A stretch of DNA of 61,131 nucleotides from an uncultured Anaerolineaceae bacterium (GTDB lineage: Bacteria > Chloroflexota > Anaerolineae > Anaerolineales > Anaerolineaceae). The stretch is taken from positions 1 through 61,131 of the forward strand of contig CALIHP010000063.1 in NCBI GenBank assembly GCA_938020565.1, written 5' to 3'. How positions within the stretch are numbered: position 1 is the stretch's first letter; the number at the start of each line of letters is the position of its first letter. A program made the translations under genes and the position numbers. The notes under the pieces were generated by a model that searched no databases, was not told where the DNA came from, and saw only the letters and a program-made list of their open reading frames with translations. Shown piece by piece: positions 35,099 to 44,241 of this stretch.

Positions 35099-36274
35099 TT
35101 ACTTATCTTCGAGCGCAGCGACGCCGGGCAAAACGAGCCCTTCGAGCATCTCCAACGAAGCGCCGCCGCCGGTTGAAATATGCGTGACCTGATCCGCGAG
35201 GCCGGATTGCTGGATCGCGGCGACCGAATCGCCGCCGCCGATAATCGAGATCGCTTTTGACTCAGCGACGGCTTTCGCGACGTCAAAGGTCCCTTTGGCG
35301 AACGACGGCATTTCGAAAACGCCCATTGGCCCGTTCCAGACGACGGTCCCGGCCTCCGCGACGTATTTCGAAAAGAGCTTGACCGTTTCCGGCCCGACGT
35401 CAAGAACGCGCCAGCCGGCCGGGACGTTTCCGGTCGGGATGACTTTCGTTTCGGCTTCGTTGTCGAATTTATCGGCGATGACCAGGTCGACCGGCAGGAT
35501 GAGTTTTTCCGATCCGGCGGCAAGGATTTCCTTCGCGGTATCGAGCGCTTCGTCCTGAACGAGCGAATCCGCCGTTTCGAAGCCCTGCGCCTTGAAGAAC
35601 GTATTCGCCATTCCGCCGCCGATCAGGACATGATCCGCTTTCGCAAGGAGGTTCTTGATCACGCCGATTTTGTCCGAAATCTTCGCGCCGCCGAGTATCG
35701 CGACGAACGGACGTTTCGGGTTTTCAACCGCCGACGAAAGGTATTGGATTTCTTTTTCGAGGAGGAAGCCGGCAACGCCGGGTTTCGTATGCGTGACGCC
35801 TTCGGTTGAGGCGTGGGCGCGATGCGCCGTGCCGAACGCGTCGTTAACGTAGATGTCGGCTAACGAAGCGAGTCTGGCGGAAAATTCGGGATCGTTCTTC
35901 TCTTCTTCTTTATAGAAGCGTGTATTTTCGAGGACGAGGATTTCTCCGGGTTGAAGCGCGGCGACGGCTTTTTCAGCCGGCTCGTTGATACAGTCTGGCG
36001 CGAACGAAACTTTATTGGGGACGAGTCTGGCCAGATATTCCGCGACGGGTTTCAGCGAATAATCCATGTTGAACGTTCCCTTCGGTCGGCCCAGATGGGA
36101 GCAGAGGATCACGGCGGCGCCATGTTCCAACAGGTATTGAATCGTCGGAAGCGCGCCTCGGATTCGGGTGTCGTCGCCGACTTTTCCGTCTTTCAGCGGA
36201 ACGTTAAAATCGACGCGGACGAGGACTTTTTTCCCGCTGACGTCAACGTCGCGAATGGTTTTCTTATTGAACAT
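35099..36274 (-). CDS. pgk: Phosphoglycerate kinase
   Basis: This 391-residue glycolytic enzyme transfers phosphate between 1,3-bisphosphoglycerate and ADP in the cytoplasm. The opening KKVLVRVDFNVPLKDGKV, the substrate region LCSHLGRPKG, ENTRFYKEEEKNDP, the hinge AILGGAKISDKIGV and the nucleotide loop GGGDSVAAIQ are all present and intact. An AAGGAG site precedes the start. It lies downstream of gap and yvcK on the same strand, with 94 bases between gap and pgk, the usual pairing of consecutive glycolytic steps. A terminator follows the stop. Confidence 0.97.
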   Translation of the reverse strand: MFNKKTIRDVDVSGKKVLVRVDFNVPLKDGKVGDDTRIRGALPTIQYLLEHGAAVILCSHLGRPKGTFNMDYSLKPVAEYLARLVPNKVSFAPDCINEPAEKAVAALQPGEILVLENTRFYKEEEKNDPEFSARLASLADIYVNDAFGTAHRAHASTEGVTHTKPGVAGFLLEKEIQYLSSAVENPKRPFVAILGGAKISDKIGVIKNLLAKADHVLIGGGMANTFFKAQGFETADSLVQDEALDTAKEILAAGSEKLILPVDLVIADKFDNEAETKVIPTGNVPAGWRVLDVGPETVKLFSKYVAEAGTVVWNGPMGVFEMPSFAKGTFDVAKAVAESKAISIIGGGDSVAAIQQSGLADQVTHISTGGGASLEMLEGLVLPGVAALEDK

Positions 36275-36368
36275 GCGATATCTCCTTCTTTTATCGAAAA
36301 ATGATCGGATCGGTCAAAAACCGAAGCCGATCATTTTATGATTCGGATCCGTTAGTTTGAACGACGGA

Positions 36369-37424
36369 TTAGAGGCTCTTGGACATCATGAGCGCGAGGT
36401 CGCAGGCGCGATTCGAATAGCCCCATTCGTTGTCGTACCAGGTCACGACCTTGACAAAATTCCCGCCCATGACGGCGTTGTACTGAAGGTCGACAATCGA
36501 GGAACGAGGATCGCCGCGGAAGTCGGTTCCGACGAGCGGGTTGTCGTATTCGCCGGTGGTGACGCCGAGGATGCCCTTGAGCTTCCCGTTTGCGGCTTCG
36601 GTGAAGAGCCCGTTGAGCTCATCTTTCGAGGTTTTCTTGCTGGTCAGGCAGACGAAATCGACGACTGAGACGGTCGGGGTTGGGACGCGGAGAGAATATC
36701 CGTCGAATTTTCCCTTGAGTTCCGGGATGACGAGCGCGACGGCTTTCGCGGCGCCGGTCGTCGTCGGGATAATATTCAGCGCGGCGGCGCGGGATCGACG
36801 CATTTCTTTCTTATGCCCCTGATCGAGGATGACCTGGTCATTCGTGTAGCTGTGAATTGTGGTCATCAGGCCGTATTCAATCCCGAACGCATCGTTGACG
36901 ATTTTCGCCGCGGGCGCTAAGCAGTTGGTCGTGCAGGAGGCATTGGAGACGACATGATGTTTCGACGGATCGTATTTGTCTTCGTTTACGCCCATGACAA
37001 TCGTAATGTCTTCGTTTTTCGCGGGCGCGGAGATAATAACTTTCTTGGCGCCGCCTTTCGTGATATGAACGTTCGCGCCCGGCTTCCCTTTTCCCGGATC
37101 GCCGATCGCGTCGGTGAAGATGCCGGTTGATTCAATGACGATATCGACGCCCAGATCCTTCCAGGGCAGGTTTCCCGGATCTTTTTCGGCGAAAACCCGG
37201 ATTTTCTTTCCGTCGATAACCAGGTCGGAACCGTCGATGGCGACCGAGCCGTTGAAACGGCCGTAGGTTGAGTCGTATTTGAAAAGATGCGCGTTGGTCT
37301 TGATATCAAAGAGATCATTGATCGCGACAACTTCGAGATCGTTTCCGTAATTCTCGATCAGCGATTTCAGGACCTGCCGTCCGATTCGACCGAAGCCATT
37401 AATACCGATTTGAATCTTGCTCAT
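36369..37424 (-). CDS. gap: Glyceraldehyde-3-phosphate dehydrogenase (type I)
   Basis: This 351-residue NAD-dependent dehydrogenase produces 1,3-bisphosphoglycerate. The Rossmann start IQIGINGFGRIGRQVLKS, the catalytic Cys in SNASCTTNCLAP, the His in TTIHSYTNDQ and the C-terminal WYDNEWGYSNR are all present. A GGAGG site precedes the start. It sits 56 bases after yvcK and before pgk, consistent with a three-gene unit. It is slightly longer than many type I enzymes, partly from a short insertion near residue 113. Confidence 0.97.
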   Translation of the reverse strand: MSKIQIGINGFGRIGRQVLKSLIENYGNDLEVVAINDLFDIKTNAHLFKYDSTYGRFNGSVAIDGSDLVIDGKKIRVFAEKDPGNLPWKDLGVDIVIESTGIFTDAIGDPGKGKPGANVHITKGGAKKVIISAPAKNEDITIVMGVNEDKYDPSKHHVVSNASCTTNCLAPAAKIVNDAFGIEYGLMTTIHSYTNDQVILDQGHKKEMRRSRAAALNIIPTTTGAAKAVALVIPELKGKFDGYSLRVPTPTVSVVDFVCLTSKKTSKDELNGLFTEAANGKLKGILGVTTGEYDNPLVGTDFRGDPRSSIVDLQYNAVMGGNFVKVVTWYDNEWGYSNRACDLALMMSKSL

Positions 37425-37480
37425 TTGTAATCCTCCGTTTGAATAGATTGCTGTTTATTGTTTCTTTTAGAGTGATTTCA

Positions 37481-38452
37481 TCATTTGTCATTGGCTTTAC
37501 CACTCTGGAACGCCTTGACGACGGTCGCGGCGAGCTTATCAGAATCATGCCGCCAAGGATGTTGGTCGTCGATTAAGTCGCCTTGAAAAACGGTGAATTC
37601 ACTTAATAGATGCTTATTTATTTTAACCCACTGAACCGGTACAGACAGAGCGGCTTCGTGATTGTTGTTACAAATTATACCGTCCAACCTCACGTTGGGA
37701 AGGGCGTTTTGAATCGCTTTTGCGTGGTCATAGCAGGTATAATGATCGGTTTCGCCGGGCTGTGTGCTGACGTTGCAGACGTAGATTTTTTTTGCATGTG
37801 AGGCTTGAATTGCCTGATGGATACCGCGTACTTTTAAATTCGGGAGCACGCTGGTATAAAGCGAGCCGGGCCCCATCGCGATCAGGTCGGCGCTGAGGAT
37901 TTCCCGGAGCGCGGCAGGGTTTGCGGCTGCGTCGTTCGGTACGATATCGAGGCGGATAATTCGTCCGTTTCGCTCTGTGATCATCGATTCGCCGCGAATC
38001 GTTTCGACGAATTTGTCCCCATTTTGTTCGGTTTCGACGTCGGCGACCAGGTTGATGTCGCTGAGTGTGGAAGGGATGACTTTCCCATGGATCGAGAGGA
38101 GACGGCTGAGCTCGTTGACGCCCTGTTCGAAGGAGCCGGTGATATTCGCGAGCGCGGTCAGGAGCAGATTGCCGAGGTTATGGCCGCCGACGCTGGATTC
38201 CGCGGGGAATCGGTACTGAAGGACCTGCGTCAGGAATTCTTCGTTGTCGGACAGCGCGGCTATGCAGCTGCGGATGTCTCCGGGCGGAAGGATGCCGATG
38301 TCACGGCGGAGCGCGCCGGATGAACCGCCATCGTCAGCAACGGTAACGATGGCGGTCAGTTCTGACGCGATTTTCTTGAATCCACGGAGCGCGGTGGATA
38401 GTCCGTGTCCTCCGCCGATGGCGACGATCTTCAAGCCTGCCTGATCTTCCAT
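37481..38452 (-). CDS. yvcK: YvcK/CofD-family protein (gluconeogenesis factor)
   Basis: This is a 323-residue protein of the YvcK group. The hallmark opening KIVAIGGGHGLSTALRGFK, then VTVADDGGSSGALRRDIG and PPGDIRSCIAALS, are all present. Members bind UDP-sugars and are needed for cell-wall balance during growth on gluconeogenic carbon. They are related to CofD, but the neighbourhood contains no F420 genes. There is no ribosome site; a promoter ends six bases before the ATG, so the mRNA is probably leaderless. Being upstream of gap and pgk ties it to central carbon flow. Confidence 0.92.
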   Translation of the reverse strand: MEDQAGLKIVAIGGGHGLSTALRGFKKIASELTAIVTVADDGGSSGALRRDIGILPPGDIRSCIAALSDNEEFLTQVLQYRFPAESSVGGHNLGNLLLTALANITGSFEQGVNELSRLLSIHGKVIPSTLSDINLVADVETEQNGDKFVETIRGESMITERNGRIIRLDIVPNDAAANPAALREILSADLIAMGPGSLYTSVLPNLKVRGIHQAIQASHAKKIYVCNVSTQPGETDHYTCYDHAKAIQNALPNVRLDGIICNNNHEAALSVPVQWVKINKHLLSEFTVFQGDLIDDQHPWRHDSDKLAATVVKAFQSGKANDK

Positions 38453-38458
38453 GGGCTA

Positions 38459-38487
38459 ACTATAGCATTTTCGCTGCGTCCTGTAAA
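38459..38487 (-). promoter_or_regulatory. Promoter for leaderless yvcK transcript
   Basis: On the minus strand TTTACA (38482-38487), a 17-base spacer and TATAGT (38459-38464) are followed by six bases and the ATG at 38452. Transcription would start at or next to the first base of the start codon. Confidence 0.7.
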
Positions 38488-38525
38488 GATAGGGGAAAGC
38501 GGCGTTGCTTCACAGGCTGTCTTCT

Positions 38526-39602
38526 TTATCCCCCTTTTACCAGCGGCGTCAGTATCTCAAACGCCGCCTCCAACTCCTTCGCGTTCAAGCCGCAGAATGG
38601 AATCCGCAGGAAGCGACTTCCCAGCGCCGGATTCAGGTAAAAGCCGCGTCCGTCGGTGATATTCAATCCGGCTGCTTTTGCCGCGGGTATTAACGTTTCC
38701 ATGTCGTTCCCCTCGGGAAGCGTCACGCCAACGAAAAAACCGCCTTCAGGCCGCGCATACTGAGCGAAGCTCAGTCGCTCGTCGAGCAGCTCCAGCGTTC
38801 GAATAAGCCGCGGACGATAGAGCGCTTTCAGTTTTTCCAGGTTCGGTTCGAAATGACCGCTTTTGATGAACTGATAGGCGGCTGCCTGCGCGATCGAGCC
38901 AGGCGCAATATAGGTATTTCCGGCGTAGGCTTTGACCCGCTTGACGATTTCCGCGCTGCCGACGATATATCCGATACGGAATCCAGGGGCCATTGTTTTC
39001 GAAAACGATGAGGCGCGGATAACGCGATCCGGATTCGCGAAGCTGGCTAATTCCGGAAGGTCCGTCCCAAAATAGCGCAGGCTTCGATAAGGGGAATCCT
39101 CGATGATCAGGACGTTATATTTTTCGGCCAGCTCGACGACCGCTTGTCGCTTCGCGGTACTCATCGTTGTCCCCGTTGGATTCTGAAAATCCGGGATGCA
39201 GTAGAAGATTTTCGGCGAATCCGTTTTCATCGCGTCTTCCAGCGCGTTCAGATCGACGCCGTCCGATTCGAGCGGAATTTCGATCGGGATCGATCCGCGC
39301 CGTTTCAGGAGCAGGTTCGTCCGATCATAGGACGGCCCTTCAACGAGAACCTTATCGCCCGGCTGGAGTTCGGTTTGCGCGATGAAACCGAAGAGCTCAA
39401 GCGAACCGTTCCCAAGGAAAACCTGAGCAGGCTCGACATGATTCCGTTCAGCCAAAAGTTCAACCAACGGCGCGTATCCAGGCGCGCCGTTATACGCGCA
39501 GGCGCGTTCCCCATCTTCTTTCATCGCCTTTGCGAAGCAGTCCGCAAAATCGTCGGTTGCGTAAGATTCCGGCGCGGGTGCGCCGCGTGTTAAATGGATC
39601 AT
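38526..39602 (-). CDS. PLP-dependent aminotransferase (class I/II, 2-aminoadipate-type)
   Basis: This 358-residue fold-type I aminotransferase uses pyridoxal phosphate. The PLP Lys lies in SSFSKTMAPGFRIGYIVG, the Asp/Tyr pair in IIEDSPYRSL, and the aromatic-ring contact in PDFQNPTGTTMS. The opening MIHLTRGAPAPE resembles the LysN/aminoadipate aminotransferase subgroup, which also contains kynurenine and multi-substrate enzymes. No GntR domain is fused. It is upstream of yvcK on the same strand with a promoter between, so it is probably a separate unit. The substrate cannot be settled from sequence. Confidence 0.85.
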   Translation of the reverse strand: MIHLTRGAPAPESYATDDFADCFAKAMKEDGERACAYNGAPGYAPLVELLAERNHVEPAQVFLGNGSLELFGFIAQTELQPGDKVLVEGPSYDRTNLLLKRRGSIPIEIPLESDGVDLNALEDAMKTDSPKIFYCIPDFQNPTGTTMSTAKRQAVVELAEKYNVLIIEDSPYRSLRYFGTDLPELASFANPDRVIRASSFSKTMAPGFRIGYIVGSAEIVKRVKAYAGNTYIAPGSIAQAAAYQFIKSGHFEPNLEKLKALYRPRLIRTLELLDERLSFAQYARPEGGFFVGVTLPEGNDMETLIPAAKAAGLNITDGRGFYLNPALGSRFLRIPFCGLNAKELEAAFEILTPLVKGG

Positions 39603-39776
39603 GAAATACCCCCAAATCGAGTTATTCGTTCGAATTTCGGCTCAGAAACGCGATTAATCATATTTTACCTGCTTTCGGAATCCAGGCATTTTTGGTATTT
39701 CGTAAAATTACACTCTGATCATCCGCTTATCAAGGCGCCGATCCAACGAAACCCGTCCGGGAGGAGTTTTCCCTGA

Positions 39777-41516
39777 ATGAACTTTTCCGCCATAATGCAT
39801 CGTACAAACTATGAATTCGTTATACCGTTGACTCGGACTGAACTTGCGATTCGGCTGCGCTGCGCTAAGGATGACCTTACGAGCGTTCGTTTCGTTTATT
39901 TCAGCCGCTATCGATCTCCTTCGACTGCGCTGACTCAGCCGCTCCAGATCGCGTATCGAGACGCTTATACCGACGATTATCGCGCGATTCTTAAGTTTGA
40001 TTCGCCAGCGCGGTTCCTGTGTTATTACTTTGAATTAACGGATCAGGATCATCGGAAGATCTATCTCAGCGAGTATGGATTCAGCGACGGCGTTCCTGAG
40101 GACGGTTTTTTCGAGTATCAGTATACGAACGAAAATGACTGCGTTCGACCGCCGGACTGGGCAAAGGGGATCGTTTATTATCAGATTTTCCCCGACCGCT
40201 TCTATCGGAGTTTGAATCAGAAAAATCGGGATGATTATCGGGATTGGGATGAAAAACCCAGTCTGGATGACTATTGGGGCGGGGATCTGCCCGGGATTAC
40301 CGAGAGGCTTCCCTGGATCTCGGCGTTAGGCGTGGACTGTATTTATCTGAATCCGATTTTTCATGCAGAATGTAATCATAAATATGCGACGACCGATTAC
40401 TTCACGATTGACCCTGATTTTGGAACGATGGCGGATTTTCATGCGTTCGTCGCTAAGGCGCATTCGTTCGGGATCCGCGTCGTTTTAGACGGCGTTTTTA
40501 ATCATAGCAGCCGGAAGTTTCATCCGTTTATGGATTTTTTAGCCAGAAGAGAGGCGTCGGAGTATTTTCGCTGGTTTCTTCCCGTCGATCGCGGAGAAGG
40601 CGGCGAGATCCTGACGTATGAAGCTTTCGCCGATAGGGCGCATATGCCCAAGCTGAATACGGATTACCGTCCGGTCCGGGATTTCGTTATTGAGGTTATG
40701 CTGTTCTGGCTCCGCGAGGGAAAAATCGATGGGTGGCGTCTTGACGTCGCCGACGAGGTTCAGCTTACGACCTGGAGCGAGGTACGCCGTGCGGTAAAAG
40801 CAGAATTCCCGGAGGCGATCCTGATCGCCGAAACATGGCGGGACGCCTCGCGTTACCTGACGCAGGGAGATAAATTCGATACGGCGATGAATTACGCTTT
40901 CCGCGAAGCGGCGCGCGACTTTTTCGCGAATCGGCGTATTGGCGCGGCCGCTTTTTCTTCGCGGATCAATCATATGCTTTCCAGTTATGCGGACGTCACC
41001 AATCAGGTCATGTTCAATCTGCTCGACAGCCATGATACGCCGCGGTTTTTATACGACGCGGGGAACGATCGGCGCCGCCACCGTCTGGCGGTTGGGTTCC
41101 AGATGACGTTCGTCGGGTCGCCGTCGATTTTTTACGGCGACGAAGTTGGGCTGAGCGGCGGGCCGGATCCGGACTGCCGCCGCGGGATGATCTGGGACGC
41201 GTCGCGGCAGGATCAGGAGACGCTCGTTTTGTATAAAAAATTGATTGCGCTGCGGAAATGCGAGCCGGCGCTTCGATTCGGCAGCTTCAAAACGGTCTTT
41301 ACTCAGGAACCGGGAGTTTTTGTCTATCAGCGTGATTTTGGGAACGTGTCGATTCTTTGCGCTGTCAATAACAGCGATGCGGAAGCGGCGATCAGTCCGC
41401 CGGAATCGCTTCGAAAGGGAATTTTGCACGATCTGATGACCGGCGAGGACATCGAAACGCCTTCCCTGTCTTCAAAGATCCCGATCGCTCCGATGACGCT
41501 TCGGATCCTTAAATGA
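39777..41516 (+). CDS. GH13 alpha-amylase-family enzyme (neopullulanase/cyclomaltodextrinase-like)
   Basis: This 579-residue cytoplasmic glycoside hydrolase has no signal peptide. An N-terminal beta domain of about 125 residues (CBM34-like) precedes the barrel. The barrel motifs are DGVFNHSS, the nucleophile Asp in GWRLDVADEV, the acid Glu in ILIAETW and the third Asp in LLDSHDTPR. The segment PDWAKGIVYYQIFPDRFYRS is typical of the neopullulanase/cyclomaltodextrinase group, which cleaves maltodextrins taken into the cell. The C-terminal beta domain ends MTLRILK. A GGGAGGAG site precedes the start. It is a single-gene unit divergent from the aminotransferase. Confidence 0.9.
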   Translation: MNFSAIMHRTNYEFVIPLTRTELAIRLRCAKDDLTSVRFVYFSRYRSPSTALTQPLQIAYRDAYTDDYRAILKFDSPARFLCYYFELTDQDHRKIYLSEYGFSDGVPEDGFFEYQYTNENDCVRPPDWAKGIVYYQIFPDRFYRSLNQKNRDDYRDWDEKPSLDDYWGGDLPGITERLPWISALGVDCIYLNPIFHAECNHKYATTDYFTIDPDFGTMADFHAFVAKAHSFGIRVVLDGVFNHSSRKFHPFMDFLARREASEYFRWFLPVDRGEGGEILTYEAFADRAHMPKLNTDYRPVRDFVIEVMLFWLREGKIDGWRLDVADEVQLTTWSEVRRAVKAEFPEAILIAETWRDASRYLTQGDKFDTAMNYAFREAARDFFANRRIGAAAFSSRINHMLSSYADVTNQVMFNLLDSHDTPRFLYDAGNDRRRHRLAVGFQMTFVGSPSIFYGDEVGLSGGPDPDCRRGMIWDASRQDQETLVLYKKLIALRKCEPALRFGSFKTVFTQEPGVFVYQRDFGNVSILCAVNNSDAEAAISPPESLRKGILHDLMTGEDIETPSLSSKIPIAPMTLRILK

Positions 41517-41678
41517 GCGTCGGAGGCGAACGAACCGAAGGCGATTTATCCGTCTTCAGCCTGTCATGACAGATTGAGACGATTGAATTATCGTCCTGAT
41601 GGGTTGGTAAAATATTCGTACAGGTTTTTTTGAAATTTAATAGATGGCCTCGTTGCGTTAATGGTTTCGGAGGAAAAG

Positions 41679-42263
41679 GTGAGATTACTTGAAGAGCGAA
41701 TCAGGAGAGACGGCGTTGTCCGGAACGGAACGATCCTGAAGGTTGACAGTTTTTTGAATCATCAGCTTGACGTAAAGCTTCTCGACGAACTCGGAAAAGA
41801 ATTTTACCGTCTCTTTAAAGATCAGGGGGTTACGAAGATTCTGACAATTGAGTCTTCCGGAATTGCGATCGCGGTTTCGGTCGCTCGCGAGTTTAACGTC
41901 CCGGCCGTTTTCGCGAAAAAAAATCGAACGAAAAATATTGAAGGCGAGGTTTATTCCGCTGCGGTTGAATCGTTTACGTCCGGAATTACTTACACGGTTA
42001 TTATTTCCAGGAAATTTTTGAACAGAGGCGATCGCGTCCTGATTATCGACGATTTCCTCGCGCAGGGGCAGGCGCTCAAGGGTCTCGTCGGCATGGTTGA
42101 GGATGCCGGCGCGGTGGTTGTCGGATGTGGGATTGCGATCGAAAAGGGATTCCAGGCCGGCGGAAAGAACCTCCGGAATCAGGGGTATCGCGTCGAATCG
42201 CTGGCGATTATTGATGCGATGAATCCGCAGGGCGAAATTATCTTTCGTTCACAGTCAGACTAA
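41679..42263 (+). CDS. xpt: Xanthine phosphoribosyltransferase
   Basis: This 194-residue purine salvage enzyme makes XMP from xanthine and PRPP. The opening LLEERIRRDGVVRNG, KVDSFLNHQLDVKLL, TIESSGIAIAV and the PRPP loop VLIIDDFLAQGQA match the Xpt family. The GTG at 41679 is chosen as start: GGAGG lies five bases upstream and the resulting length and N-terminus fit the family. An in-frame ATG at 41661 would add six residues and lies before that site. It is followed 26 bases later by guaA, so xanthine can be carried to XMP and then GMP by one unit. No purine riboswitch was found upstream. Confidence 0.92.
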   Translation: MRLLEERIRRDGVVRNGTILKVDSFLNHQLDVKLLDELGKEFYRLFKDQGVTKILTIESSGIAIAVSVAREFNVPAVFAKKNRTKNIEGEVYSAAVESFTSGITYTVIISRKFLNRGDRVLIIDDFLAQGQALKGLVGMVEDAGAVVVGCGIAIEKGFQAGGKNLRNQGYRVESLAIIDAMNPQGEIIFRSQSD

Positions 42264-42289
42264 CGCGGCGCGGTTATTCAGGAGCTCAT

Positions 42290-43813
42290 ATGGACCAGCA
42301 AACGATTGTTATTCTCAATTTTGGCGGACGTTATCGCGATACCATCGCGCGCCGCGTTCGCGAGCTTTCGGTTTATTCGGAAATTCTGCCGGTCGAAACC
42401 CATGCTGATAAGATCAGAAAAATGAATCCGATCGGGATTATTCTCGTCGGCGGTGGGAAATCAATTCTGGATTCGGATATCGTTTTTCCGGAGAAGAGCC
42501 TGTATAAATCAGGAATCCCGATCCTCGGGATTGGCCTCGGCGCGCAGCTCATGGCGGCGCAGCTGGGAGGAACGGTTATCCCGTTGGATTCACCGGGTTC
42601 GGCGGCGGATATTCGCGTTGACGCGTCTTCGCCGCTTTTTTCGAATCTGGACGAGGCTCAGCCGGTTTATTTTGATCATGTGGCGCGAATTGAGAAGCTT
42701 CCGGACGGATTTCGCTCAACTGCCAGTATGCAGGATTTGAATGTTGCTGCGTTCGAAAACGACGCCGCGAAGCTCTACGGAACGCAGTTTTTTCTTGAAG
42801 CGGAGGAAACCGCTTCGGGAAGGCGAATGCTCGAACGGTTCCTGTTCCGGATCTGCGGCGCGGAGGGATCGTTTACGATTGATGATTACCTGAATAATCA
42901 GATTAAATCGATCAAGCATACCGTTGGGAAAGAAAGAATCCTGTTGGCGCTTTCCGGCGGGCTCGATAGCTCTGTTGTCGCCGCGATTCTTTCTGCGGCT
43001 GTCCCGAATCAATTGACCTGTGTCTTCGTGGATCATGGCTTGATGCGCAAGGGTGAAGGCGATGAAATCGAGGCGGCGTTCCAGGGAAAATCGCTGAAGC
43101 TGGTCCGGGTCGACGCCTCCGAGCGCTTCTTTAAGAAGCTCTCCGGCGTCGTCGATCCTGAGAAAAAGCGAAAAATTATCGGGGAGCAGTTCATCAAAGT
43201 TTTCAGCAAGCAGGCGCAGCGCGTTGGCGGCGCAAAATTCTTAGCGCAGGGCACGATCTACCCTGACGTTATCGAAAGCGGAATCGGTAAAAATAACCTG
43301 ATCAAATCGCATCATAACGTTGGAGGGCTTCCAAAGGAGCTTGGCTTTAAGGATTTAGTTGAACCGCTGCGGTATTTATTTAAGGATGAAGTTCGCCAGT
43401 TAGGCCGGCTGATGGGGCTGCCGTCGTCGATCGTTAACCGTCAGCCGTTTCCGGGTCCTGGGTTAGCGATCCGTATTTTGGGAGATGTTACCCGGGCGAA
43501 AGCTGAGCTGCTGCGCGAGGCGGACGCGATTTTCCGTGAGGAGCTTGCGGATGCCGATTTGCGTCCGAGTCAGTTTTTCGCCGTTTTATCCGATCATCGC
43601 TCCGTTGGCGTCGAAAAGGGGGCGAGAACGTATCACTATACGGTTATTCTGCGTGCGGTTCAGACGATGGATTTTATGAAAGCTTCGTATGTGCCATTGC
43701 CGGACGAGGTTCTGCGGAGAATTTCGCGTAGAATTACGAGTGAGGTTGCGGGGGTGAATCGGGTCGTGTACGATGTGACGGATAAACCGCCTGCGACGAT
43801 CGAGTGGGAGTGA
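42290..43813 (+). CDS. guaA: GMP synthase with degenerate glutaminase domain
   Basis: This 507-residue enzyme converts XMP to GMP. The synthetase half is intact: ATP loop LALSGGLDSSV (222-227 is SGGLDS), AQGTIYPDVIES, SHHNVGGLP, and dimerisation motif FPGPGLAIRILGD. The N-terminal glutamine amidotransferase domain keeps its fold (ILNFGGRYRDTIARRVREL) but has lost the active site. The nucleophile position reads LGIGLGAQ with Gly82 for Cys, and the HPE position reads QFFLE with Phe168 and Leu169. The usual SHGD segment is FDHV. The enzyme should therefore use free ammonia or a separate glutaminase. A GGAG site precedes the start. It is the second gene after xpt. Confidence 0.93.
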   Translation: MDQQTIVILNFGGRYRDTIARRVRELSVYSEILPVETHADKIRKMNPIGIILVGGGKSILDSDIVFPEKSLYKSGIPILGIGLGAQLMAAQLGGTVIPLDSPGSAADIRVDASSPLFSNLDEAQPVYFDHVARIEKLPDGFRSTASMQDLNVAAFENDAAKLYGTQFFLEAEETASGRRMLERFLFRICGAEGSFTIDDYLNNQIKSIKHTVGKERILLALSGGLDSSVVAAILSAAVPNQLTCVFVDHGLMRKGEGDEIEAAFQGKSLKLVRVDASERFFKKLSGVVDPEKKRKIIGEQFIKVFSKQAQRVGGAKFLAQGTIYPDVIESGIGKNNLIKSHHNVGGLPKELGFKDLVEPLRYLFKDEVRQLGRLMGLPSSIVNRQPFPGPGLAIRILGDVTRAKAELLREADAIFREELADADLRPSQFFAVLSDHRSVGVEKGARTYHYTVILRAVQTMDFMKASYVPLPDEVLRRISRRITSEVAGVNRVVYDVTDKPPATIEWE

Positions 43814-44241
43814 GGGTAATTCGTAAAAGGGTAGTAAATTGTTTCCATTTTCCTGAAGAGGGCTGGAGGCATCGGTTTTTCCTGGTTCAGTTGTATGGGT
43901 CTTTTGATTGTTCTTATAACAAGCATGATCCTGATAAGAATTTTTTTAAATAGGAACGGTTGATAAATATATTGAAGAAATGACTTGGCGCGATCTCATT
44001 TGCGCTTCGTTGCTGGATTTGCATTGATAACTCAGATCCCCTTTTTAATTTACATTTTTGAATAAATAGCGTCATCAGTTCCAATGTTTTGAGGTTTTTA
44101 TGGTAAAATCTTTTCTGTTACCATGAAGAACGTAATTATGCTTTACAGAGTATCACATTTATATCTGAGCCGCTGGTTTGCGCCGACGGACAAGGTATAA
44201 TTTTTTATGTGACAAAAACAAATTGGAGATTGGTATATAAA
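43814..44241. other. Intergenic region between guaA and the S1-domain gene
   Basis: This 428-base AT-rich stretch holds no supported gene. A small inverted repeat ATGGTAA (44100-44106) and TTACCAT (44118-44124) lies about 120 bases before the next gene, with TAAAAT inside its left arm. A minus-strand reading frame at 43,660-43,926 mirrors the conserved end of guaA and is not a gene. No terminator with a clear T run was recognised. Confidence 0.45.

Noticed and set aside
43660..43926. Minus-strand frame over the end of guaA
   Set aside because: It mirrors the conserved C-terminal coding sequence of GMP synthase, a well-known source of spurious annotations.
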